A stretch of DNA of 64,000 bases, from contig JACDOX010000085.1 of the NCBI GenBank assembly GCA_014549065.1, positions 248,001 to 312,000 of the forward strand. The letters run 5' to 3'. Below are positions 53,601-64,000 of this stretch, piece after piece. Made by a program: the position numbers and the translations under genes. How positions within the stretch are numbered: the stretch's first letter is position 1; every line of letters begins with the position of its first letter. The DNA is from Cardinalis cardinalis. Its lineage: Eukaryota > Chordata > Aves > Passeriformes > Cardinalidae. The notes below the pieces were generated by a model. The model was not told where the DNA came from. It saw only the letters and a program-made list of their open reading frames with translations, and did no database searches.

Positions 53601-56600
53601 CACCTCCAGAAACTCAAAGTTTACTCAACTAGAAAAACTAAAAATAAACCCAAATATAAATGATGTGGCAGACTGACATTCATAGATCCTGAAATCCAAT
53701 GCACATCAATGCTGACCTAGAACAACCAAAGCTGCATTGTCATTTCAGAACTCATGGCTTGCCCTATATAAGGGATGCACTTTACTGGTGCTAAATTCTA
53801 AAGAAAACCAGCAGCCACAATTGTCATCACAATTACAAATCCTTTTTTTTCTTATTGCATTCCTCTAAACAGACCAAAAATGAAAAACCTTGGCAGTTCN
53901 TCCCAAGGTTATTCTGCACACGCCCACACAAGAGAATTCCTGGGGGTATGGATCTGATGAAGTAATGAATCACAGAGTTTTAGAAACAACCTCAAGAGCT
54001 GGTATACACAAATCAACAAGCATTTCTCTTGCAACTGCACCATGACTGAGACTGAGCTCCTGCCCCAACACACACCCCAGGGCTGTTACCACTGGGATTC
54101 CAACATGAAAAACTGGTGCCTGTACAGGTCCCACACCTGGAGACTTCCATTCTGGTCTTATTTAAGCTCATGGATGAGACCCACATACTGGATCAACTGC
54201 CNAGAACCAACATCCCATGGCTCTGAAATGGCCTGAGCAGCTACAGCTGTAGTAGGAACAACTTCATAGACACAGACTGATTCAGATGTTCCTGCTGGAG
54301 AGTACTTTTGTTTTTCCATGAGACAAGCAGTTCTGACAGTCNCTGAAGCCTGCAGCTGGAAGCCTCACACAGGCAGCAAATGATGCTGCAGCAGAGAAAT
54401 GATGGCTACTAAGTCATCATCTTTAGAAGCAGGAGCCACAGGCACAGCACTCCTCTGCCACGTTCACACACCTCGAGCACCCTGCAAAAGAATTAACTCT
54501 AAATTGGGTCCTCAGTGTGACAAACCAGGGGATTCATTTTGTTCACCTTCAGCACAGNAAAGGAGGCAAAACATCTCCTTGCAAAGGGAACTCTTCTCCA
54601 CCAAAAATTCATCTCCTTCAAATTATTGAAGCCAAGTCCCAGACTTCAATTTTTGTGAGACGTTTTATGGTTAGCATCACACCTACCAACAGTTATCCTT
54701 AAATAGTTCAAGCAGATGTAAAACGGTATTACACATCTTCCTGAATATTCAGAACATCAGATAATCAAAATTTCTCATCTCAGAAGGGTCATTAGGAAGT
54801 GCAGGTCTCNCTTCTAAATTGTAACTTCCAACCACTACGGATCCTTCCAGCAAATATACCCAACTATTATGTTTATCCCACAGCCTAAGTCATCTCCCAA
54901 ATGACTACTGGAGTCTCCAGTTTCACTTGTTATCTCTTTGGTGGTGCAGTTATGCATGAACATTAATAATAGCATAAAGGAAACCAAAGTTATNAAAAAC
55001 ATCAAATAAATGGGATTTATTCCAACAAAAGCAGTTTATATGAGGTAAGGCATTAAGTTTTGACATTAAGTGTAAAGTAACATCCATTTTCAATTTTAAA
55101 ATCCCTCTTTTAAAANAAACCTATAATTGCTCCACAATATTTAGTTACTCTTGATGTGATTCTTCCACAGTATAATGCTCAATTTCTATTTCAATTTTTT
55201 AAGTATAGAGGATTTACATTAANCATGACAAAGGAAAGATGCTTTTTAAATCAACAGCAGCTCATCTGAACTAAAAGCATCAGTTATTTTTTGCNGAAAT
55301 CCACTCCCTCCCCTTGAAAGCAAACATTAGCACATCTTGATACACTTTCCAATACCTTGAAAATCTGAAAAGAAACTCACATATTTTATAAAAACCAGTC
55401 TTGACAGCACAAAACCTCTTTGCTTTATTCCAGCATTTAACCAAATTTGCAAACAGGTAACAGTNGAGAAACCAGGCTGGATAGCACACAACCCAGCTAG
55501 GAAAATTTATAGCGTGGACTAGTGGAAAGAAAAACTAAAACTACTTTTACCTAAGTTCTTAATTCACATTAAAAATTAAACCCTACACCTGCCACAGAAC
55601 ACTCGCACTGAGTCTGGCTAATCTTCAGGGTAACTGCATATGGCAAAAGGAAGATTCATTTACATATCTTAACACANAAAAAACAATAAACAGCCCAGAG
55701 AAACTATCCCATGTACCACAGACACATTGCTCCAAAATGGCTTCCTGAAACAAAAAGAGAAAATTCAAAATCCTTAAGAAACAGGAACCAGGAAAAGCTA
55801 CAACCAAAGTTTTACTTTCTGATGCTTGCGTGCCTTCCCTCTGCTCCCCGTTATGTAAAACGCTTGAACACAACGCGCTTAAAGCAATCTCNCCCAGTAA
55901 TCTCCAGCAGAGAGCTAAAGGATGCAGGAGCTTTTTCACAAAATCTGTCTTCAAGCCATCAGCTAAATATCCCACAATCCACGGGTAACTGCCTGCAATG
56001 AAACAGCATGTTCTATTCTGGATTTGGGACCTTGCAGCTTTAACCAATTATTTACATAGTCATGAAGATTGAATTGCAGCTTGAATTTTGGAGATGTTGC
56101 TGCAGGAGACCTCCACCAGCAAGAGCTGTCACTGGAGCTCCCAGGAGGAGGGAGCAGGAGGGTAAAATGATGGGTAAAATGGGAGTCAGTTGGAGGGGAC
56201 CCCTTACCCAAANTACCTCTCCAAGTGCAGCCTTATGGTGTAACCAGGAGGTAGGGCACTACCAGAACCTACAGCAAAACTTAGCACTGGAGTCCAAGAG
56301 GAAGGTGGACTCTAACCCTAAGGGAATAATACTGGAATTTTCCCCACTTTGATGTGCCTTGGCAGAGGAATCCGGTGCAGTACAGAGCCCTGAGGCTCTA
56401 CACTTTGCAGGGAAAATGAAAACATTTCTAATGCTGCAACAAGAAATGCAGAAGTATTTTAAGGAAAGTCGCTATAACACGAAAAGAAGGAAATAATAAT
56501 CCAACATTTTCATGCCCTGTTCTATACAGCCTATCTAAAAAGCCAGCTCCTATATGCAAAATAAGAGAAGGATGGACTCTCATATTATGTTTCACAAGTT

Positions 56601-58155
56601 CAATTAGGAATATAATAATCCTCACCTTTTTTTGTTACATATTTTAAATAATTAAGCAACGAAAGTTCCAGATACCCATCCACAGTATAAAGCACAGCTT
56701 GTGCCCTCAAGGCAAGCTCCATGTAGACCAGCCCTGCCTGTGTTCTCTGATAAAAGAAGGCAATCACTCTGAAGGAACTGTCACCATTAATGTCACTGTA
56801 ACGAGTGCTTTTGACATCTCACCAACTTGAATTGCCAGAAATAAAAGTTAGAGAAAGCAAATTTCACTCTGCTTGCAGAGGAACACTTTATTATGAAACC
56901 TTTGAAACCAAATTTCCACTGGCCAGGTGCTGTAATGTTCCTGGTCACTTCTTCTCAAGGAAGCATCAAGTACCTGTTTCTGTGTCATTGGTTCCATTCC
57001 CTAGAGTGAGCTGTGGAGGTGCAAGTGACAATTGTCCACTTATACAAAGCAAATGAATCATCATGTCACCGTGCTCCTGTGCAGCCAGAGCCCAATGGAG
57101 TTTCAAATCTCCTTCTCAAACTTATTTTTAATAAATAGNTCCATTCCAGAATTCTTCCCAAAATTTAGCCACATCTCAGCTGCCTTCCCTTGCCATGCAC
57201 CTTGTTACAAATGTCAAACACTGAAACATCGGAAGTTCTGCCTCATCTCAGAGACTGTAACATGTCTAATTTTCAAGCCCCTTGCCTGTCAGTGTGCAAG
57301 CTGTAAATCCAGAAACCTTGGGACAAGCATTACATCTCACCTGTGCTGGCTGGCTGGGAGCTTGCTGTCCAGGAGGTCCCAAGGCTGGGTAGNAGGTTCT
57401 CACCCTCTATTTATACTTTGACTGACAGTCATGCCTAGAGGGAATCCTTCCCACTAAACCTAATTGTTTTATTGAAATGCTGTCAGACACCTCCATCACA
57501 CCCCTGATGTGCCAGGAGGAATTATAGCTTTTATTTGCACTTTCCTGAAAATAGCACAGCAGTGCATGCCAAGATGGGGATCCTGACATTATTCACAATT
57601 TGGAAGAGGCAAGCTATCAGTTATCTTTAAACAAAGCACTGTTCTGCTTTCNCTTAAGGAAGAAATTATCCTATATTCCCAGAGAGGGACAGCTAACNGT
57701 AGCTACTACTTCAAGGGCATTCCATACAAGAACAGTCTTGTAAAGACCTAAATTTGCTGCCACAAGTACACAAACAGGAGTGATATCAGTTGAGATNCCT
57801 ATTTACTTTGGTAAGTAGTTGTTGATTGTTCTTTTATGTAGACATTGTCTGTTTTCACCTTTTACCATGAACCAGAAGAAAATATCCTTAAAATGGGAAG
57901 TGCTGCNTAGGTTGCAGTGTGTTTGCATATACCATGCAGCTACATTAAATAATGGATTTCATAGCATGAACTATATAAAACATATTTCTCTTGCCAATTA
58001 TAACACCATTAATCTGATAACCAGAAAATGCATTTATGCATATAATAAATGTCAGTGCTTTTGCCCCCTCTACCTCAATACCTCACATATCTATTTTTTT
58101 CCCCATAACCAAATTTTTTCCCATAGTATCACCAATGCTACCATTTTTGCTCTGA

Positions 58156-58185
58156 TGTTATTAATGTTATTTATCATTAATAACA
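58156..58185. repeat. Inverted repeat, 11-bp arms, 8-base spacer
   Basis: TGTTATTAATG (58156-58166) and CATTAATAACA (58175-58185) are perfect reverse complements. Both arms hold ATTAAT words. In AT-rich DNA this may be chance, or it may be a paired homeodomain-type site. Confidence 0.8.
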
Positions 58186-58714
58186 AAAAGCAAGTTTAAA
58201 GGGGAAAAAATAATACNTACAATAAAAAGAGGCAACAAGATACATATTTCTGGGCTAAAAGCAACTCATTCAATAGCACTTGCAGGACTTACTTACACTG
58301 GCACACAGCAAAAATTCTCAGTTTGGTCTTTCTTGTACAGACACACTGTTATTATTCCCAAATGGAACACAAATTTTGTCTCCTTGAACAGCATGGCCAG
58401 CACACAAACAGCTCTGTTTGCTTTTCCATTTCACACACATCCACTGCTGCCTCAGCCAACTTGAGCTTGTTAAGCCTCCTTCCCAGGCTGTTTGCTTTGT
58501 TTCAGATTTCAAAGCACAGTGATCTTTCCTCACACTGGGTTTTGCCCAGTGGTTGTCCAGTGCTCTGCTCGCCCTTCTCAAACTAAAGAGCAGAATGAGA
58601 CCCAGTGATGTGATTGCTGTTGCACTGGACTGGGTACCAGCATGCAAAATTTTCTGGTTGATGATACTTTGTGTGACACAAGACGCCGTAACTTCCCCTA
58701 AAAAATTTGGTAAA

Positions 58715-58754
58715 TTATTATCCTTGCATAATTAGTATTATGCAAGGATAATAA
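58715..58754. repeat. Perfect inverted repeat, 18-bp arms, 4-base loop
   Basis: TTATTATCCTTGCATAAT (58715-58732), loop TAGT, then its exact reverse complement ATTATGCAAGGATAATAA (58737-58754). The arms contain TTGCATAA/TTATGCAA, close to C/EBP and POU-type sites. Pairing stops abruptly at both ends. A perfect 18-bp arm with a tiny loop is not expected by chance in 64 kb. It could form a cruciform and may have arisen by replication template switching. Confidence 0.95.
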
Positions 58755-61269
58755 CTGGAGATCTGGAATGGAAGTTATTTCTAGTTTTTCATAGGCCAGT
58801 GGCACAGAGATGAATACTCTTACAAGTATAAAAGGAATAAATTCTTTAAAAAGTAAAGCATCATTCAAGATTCCAGGCACTTTCTGCTTTAGGGAATGGC
58901 ATGCACAGTTACAATTTAACTTGCAGTGGATTTTTTAATGCAACATCCAGGGTTCCTTCACAGAGAAGCATGCAAGCACTTCCTAAACAGCTTACACCCA
59001 TANTGGTATCACTTCAGTATGTTTCAGCATATACCTCAGCTCAACCGATCTNCCCTAGCAAAGTGTATCCCTGCAGAGAAAATACATTTTTTAGGTTTCT
59101 TGTCAATGCACAAGCAAGTGTGTACATGATGAATTATGCTAAGAAGAAATAAACACTAACTGGTTTATTGCTTTGCCTTTCCCAGCAATCAAAGGTGCAT
59201 TATCCTCAATGAAAAGCCAATAAAAGTTGGAGAAAGAGAGTATTTCATTACCCACACAGTATTTCATGGGTACTTACTGCCATGCTGATAATTGAGGCCT
59301 GAAAACCAGGTTACTTGAACAGCCAGTAGATTGCAAGTCTACTGGGAATAGTTAGTAACAAAATTAATATTCAAGCCCAGTATCCTATGAGGGCATTTGT
59401 TCTCATTTGGGATTTACAACTTATTTACCTGATAGACTTTTTGCAGTGGAAGACAGTTCACAGTTCATAACTTCAAACTTCATCAAGGCAGCTCCCAAAG
59501 AGAACGAGATCAGTGGGATTTTAATCAACATGGCAGCATGCCAGAGGAAAACACAGATTTTCATATAGCTGGTAGGGTAAATAACAGACTATTCACTGGA
59601 CTAGGAGAAAATGGGAAAGTAAGTGCCAGAGTGGGAATATGTTGGGTCATTTATTCTTTTCCCCTCATCCCCTGAAAAGGCTAAAATCACGTAATTTACA
59701 AAACTATTTTTCTGACAGCCTGAGTAATAGCATCCTCTGCTCCATTTTGTCANAACTCTTTAGCTAGTCTCTCCTTCCAAATCTGGGTGTCTGCTAATGT
59801 CTGCTGTTTCAACCCTAAAATATTACCAGGATACACAAAAGTTGTGTCTGAGCAGAGTACATGGAATAAGNTAACACTGCAGCACAGTTCAGCCATCCAT
59901 GTCTGAAATAATGATAAAGTAAAAACTGCTGTAATTCCCAAACCACAGATGAAGTTTGGGAAAGCAGATTGACCATCCCCTGGACAAAGCCCCAGCCTGA
60001 ACTTCAGACCTCCCAGTACCTGGAGGAGGGAAGGACCCTGCCCCACACAGCCCTTCTCCAGGAGTCACACCTGCAGCCTTTCCAATCCTCCCTGTCNCAG
60101 AAATGCCTTGACATCACCAGCACCACTTTTTGAGTAAATTTATCACTCACAAGCTCATTAATCACCTCTTAAAGAGCAGAAAATAAATACCTCAATAGAA
60201 GATGACACCAAAGAAAGCAACTGACANAGCAATTGTTCATATGTGAGCAAGAGCTTTCCACACACTTGTATCTGCCTTGTAGTGTACTTCAGTCCTTTAA
60301 GGACTACAAATTATCCTTCATATCCNTTCAGTCAGTTACTGATAAGCCTACAGGCTTACATGAGAACAGCCAGCTTTGAAAATCAGGGTCTGATTTTGAG
60401 ATCATGTTTAACTTAGACTAAAATTATAGCAATTATGAATGCACAGAGGTTTTTTCAAAAGCACCATTGAACATAAAAGATCAGACTGCTCACTTGCTGA
60501 TTTTTTAGAGGTTTCTTAATGTTTTGCTTTCTTTGCAGCATGTTGATCTTCTCTTTGGAAAAAACACAGGGCAAATTCTGCAACTTTTCNGTCCAAAGCA
60601 GCAGACAAAGCACAGCTGCTATTCCAAGGCATTTCCAACAAAACTGAGGCAGGAGACCAACTCTCACTTTTAAAGCAGAGGCAAACCATAGGCAACTCAC
60701 CTGGCCCTGAGGGCTTCTGTGTGCCAGTCAGACTAGATCAGATGCAGCAAAAGAGCAAAAAAGATGGAAGAGACAACTTAAAACTCCAAATGCTTTTCCA
60801 AAGCTCTCCCAGCAAAGTAGGTCTAGAGCAGAGAACCAGTGGCAGCACAGGGGAGGGATCAGGGGAATCAAGACACAAGTGACTTGATGAACATAAAGCT
60901 GAAAGTAGATGGTGGTGCTCTCAACATCAAAAATTGAAACCTCAGTTGACAAAAGAAACAAGAGGAGAACAAATGCAAACATGGCTTTGTTGGTGGAGAG
61001 GGAAGCAGCCCCAGGAGCTTTGGCTGTGCCACCAACACAATTTTATGTCATGACTCTGTGCGTGGTCTCATCAGTAAACCAGTGAAAACAGAAGCACTGA
61101 GTGATAATGCCTTTCTAACTCAGAGGTTAAGGCNTGTGCTTCAAAAAGAAACTGGTGCCTGCCAAGGGACTCACAAGGCCACACTAACTTCTTCCAGCAC
61201 CNCATACTTCCTTGTTTAATGACATTAGTACAAAGAAACAGATGGATCCCTTTTACATCAGTCTCACTT

Positions 61270-61306
61270 AAAAAAAAAAAAAAAGAAAAAAGAAAAGAAA
61301 AAAAGG
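61270..61306. repeat. A-rich simple sequence
   Basis: A run of 14-15 A bases is followed by A blocks broken by single G bases. I looked for a retroposed body upstream and a target duplication and saw neither, so it is not called a processed-pseudogene tail. Confidence 0.75.
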
Positions 61307-62212
61307 CTCATCACAAAATCACTCAAAACACTAAAACAAAGTATGCCATTCCAACTGTATTTCTCCTCTCCCAAAAGCACAGCTAGGAGGGCCTTAAAAT
61401 TTCTGAAGCACTTTTTTCTTATCTGCATTGGCCTTTCCTTTCTACATGGTAACATATTTTCATTAATAAGCATATTTTAACAAAATAATTGGCCTACAAA
61501 GGTCCCTGAAAATGAANCAGCTGTAAGAGCTAAAGAGATTAGAATTCCAGTATTAATGAAGTCTGGAAAAAGTGTAATTGCTTCAGGGAAGAAACAGGCT
61601 TGGTCATTTTGAAACAGAATTTTATCCAATTTGCTGTTCAACCGTTTTTGGAGAAAAAAATATAAACAGGTCTAACCGTGTGTTGTAGACCATATGTAGC
61701 ATTCATTAACATATCATTTTAACCTTCCTCTCCAGNCATAGCAAATCATCAGAAAAAAGATTTTGCCCTCTTCATTAAAGTGTTTTAGGAAAACTATTCT
61801 CTTCTTGCAAGGCCATTGTTTCAATTCTTTAAACACAGCCTCAGAAAATGGCAAGAAAATACTGCAGCATAATTAAGGTTTTACAGTCTTCCTTTCCTAA
61901 TGGTCTGCTGTATATCATGACCTGAGAGCTTCACTCAGGTACTGAGAATCCATTCTTCCACAGCTCGAATCTGCACAAAAATTATAGATTCCGGACAGCA
62001 TTGCCTTCTGTAGCCTTTTTTAATAGCTACTCAATAATAAAACCAAATTCTCAGCGATAGTGACATTCATTTCCAATTGCTCAACAAGGCCAGATAAAAG
62101 TGTGATGTCTCTGAAGAACCCTTCGTAGCTGAAGACTCTTCAAGCTCTCTGAACAGACACCTGAAATCATCCTTTCCNCAGGACAGTAGTGGAAAGAAAA
62201 TATCATTGTACT

Positions 62213-62235
62213 AATTGCTATATAATATAGCAATT
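62213..62235. repeat. Inverted repeat, 10-bp arms, 3-base loop
   Basis: AATTGCTATA (62213-62222) and TATAGCAATT (62226-62235) pair perfectly around TAA. The surroundings are AT-rich and no gene is adjacent. Confidence 0.85.
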
Positions 62236-64000
62236 TCTACTCCCTTGACTAGATAACCTACAATAATCACATTATCATCACCTCTTTATCTTCACTACAT
62301 ATGTATTAGCCCATGGCTCATTCTCCTGTGTTCATGGAAATCACTACAAACCCTTTCTCCAGAGCAAAAGAAAAAACAAAAAGTATATTTTAGTCCATGA
62401 AACAAAGTTTTAAATGAGAGTCANAATATTCATCAAGGTATTTTTCAGTGTCAAATCCAGCTGGTTGGCCCAGAACACCTGATTATTTACAGACACCGTG
62501 CAATGGCAACAAACNTCCAGCACAGACATGAAAAACATGTAATGCTTTGGGTTTCCAGCTGCAACTGCAACCCAGACTGCCCACAAATGTAGGTCCTATA
62601 AAGCACTGCACAGCATGTCTGACAGGCAGACATCATCACTGCCAGCTTAGGCTGAGACTAAACCACGGAACACACAAGGGTTCTGCCATGGATACTGCAA
62701 CCTCCCAACCACGCAGCTCCAGGGCTGGTAACGGGTTCTCCTTTTCCCTAACACACCAGGATGACAAGCAGCAAACAGCATCGTTTTTCCAAGTGGAGAG
62801 TACATCTTCATCACTTCTCTCTTGAGAATTCTGTCACTGCCTGAGGCACAAAAGAACAAAATACAAAAAGGCAGAAATACCTAAAAAAAAAGTCGAGTTC
62901 TCCTGCTTCACATAAAAAGGTAAAGATGCTTTTAACTTCTGGGGAAATNTTATGTTCTTTTCTAGGAGATGAGGCTTTAAAATTTTTAGAACATGGTTTG
63001 CCACATTCCAACAAGAATCCCAAGGCCAATCTCTTTCCAAGGCTGATGAGCAGACTGTCTAATAAGGAGTACATCAGGATCCCACTCCTCCCACTTCACC
63101 TTTACCAAATCTAATATTTATATAAGCCTGACTGGATTTGGAGGCAGCGTGATTATACTGTTGCATGATTTCCTCAATTTCAAGCTTTCTGTAAATGTAA
63201 AGAAGAATGTAAAATTAGAAAGAACATGCTCATCCGTCTTCATTGACCAGTTCCCAGCATCACACCAGCCAGTTCCTGCCATGCCAGAGCTTCTTCATTT
63301 TCCATCTAAATACCATTCACCACTTTCAATTTCCCACCCAACTTTCAGTTGTCCAACTCATTTTATGTTGTTTTAATCAGTTTTTCTTCTTCCTGCATCC
63401 AGCCACCATATCTACCCTCCTCCCAGGCTCATTTTTACTAGATTAAACAAAACCAANTGGCCTCATCTCCTGGAGGTGAGACTTTCATTCCTTGGTCACT
63501 GAAGTACCAAATTTCTAAGCTCATTACAGNATCAGGGCTTTTTAGAAGGTGGGAAACGAATTGCAGACAGCACTCCAGAAATTTCTCTATTTCTAATAGC
63601 TGCACTGCTAGAAATTAGATACAGGAACATCCTTTCAGCTTCTGGCCCAAAAACTTTTGCTGCATTCAAGCAGTCCTTAAGAAGATGTTACATCTGGGTC
63701 CTGTTAATGCTATTCCTGTTTTACCCAGTTATTTTTTTCCTAAAATATGTATTTATACAGCCAAAAGATGATAAATTTAATATATATTAATACTTCAAAC
63801 TACAAAATTTATCTAGAATATACTAAACTATAAATTGTGGTGCTGTAAAGAGGCAAAGCATGTCTGGGCTGTATTTTTAATCAAAATACAATGCAATCCA
63901 GTGAATTCACCATATTTCTTTTAGCTGTAATCTTAACCTCAGAAAATTTCCCACCCTGGCCAACAGACATAACTAATCAAAAACTAGAATAAAAAGCCAC

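Larger units (their letters stand above)
47691..64000. other. Non-coding unique DNA, no gene recognised
   Basis: This is unique AT-rich DNA. Open frames are short, lack domains and overlap on both strands. The frames at 52845-53309 and 55625-56047 were inspected and not recognised. Inverted repeats occur at 58156-58185, 58715-58754 and 62213-62235, and an A-rich run at 61270-61306. CCCTATATAAGGG near 53763 resembles a TATA or CArG-like word but has no gene beside it. Confidence 0.65.

Noticed and set aside
53761..53780. CCCTATATAAGGG as a core promoter
   Set aside because: No exon or gene lies downstream and the word alone is common. It has seven A/T bases between CC and GG, so it is not a strict CArG box.
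53950..54010. AATCACAGAGTTTTAGAAAC followed by AACCTCAAGAGC, resembling a reversed CR1 tail
   Set aside because: The match is short, and no CR1 3' UTR sequence follows in the expected direction.
61270..61306. Poly(A) tail of a processed pseudogene
   Set aside because: No gene-like body upstream, no target duplication, and processed pseudogenes are rare in birds because CR1 does not mobilise polyadenylated RNA well.

Overview
The window reads as vertebrate nuclear DNA, most likely from a bird. The only recognisable transposable elements are two worn CR1 LINE fragments and one solitary retroviral LTR. I see no Alu-, B1- or L1-like sequence, and the DNA is AT-rich and CpG-poor with few repeats, as in bird genomes. 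CR1 also occurs in crocodilians and turtles, so 'bird' is an inference. Over a hundred isolated single N bases are scattered through the window. They interrupt reading frames but carry no biological signal that I can see.

I found no convincing protein-coding gene. The open frames are short, overlap on both strands, lack recognisable domains and are the size expected by chance. The window is best described as a gene desert or the inside of a very large intron. I also recognise no tRNA, rRNA, U6, 7SK or familiar microRNA.

Layout: 1-8.2 kb is unique AT-rich DNA. A perfect 47-bp tandem duplication lies at 8235-8328. From 8.3 to 25.5 kb the DNA is unique, with several stretches that look like conserved noncoding elements and a notable hairpin at 24075-24135. 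A probable solo LTR lies at 25520-25968. From 26 to 43.5 kb the DNA is unique, with a homeodomain-motif patch near 27.2 kb and a small CpG-rich open stretch at 39081-39243. A CR1 3' end on the plus strand lies at 43504-43702, and a CR1 reverse-transcriptase fragment on the minus strand lies at 46920-47690. From 47.7 kb to the end the DNA is unique, with an 18-bp-arm palindrome at 58715-58754.

No genes are seen working together. The points most worth following are the hairpins, the CCAAT-box-rich LTR, the CpG-rich open stretch near 39.1 kb, and the candidate regulatory patches at 12.4-13.3, 24.7, 25.2 and 27.2 kb. I found nothing I can honestly call a new biological system.
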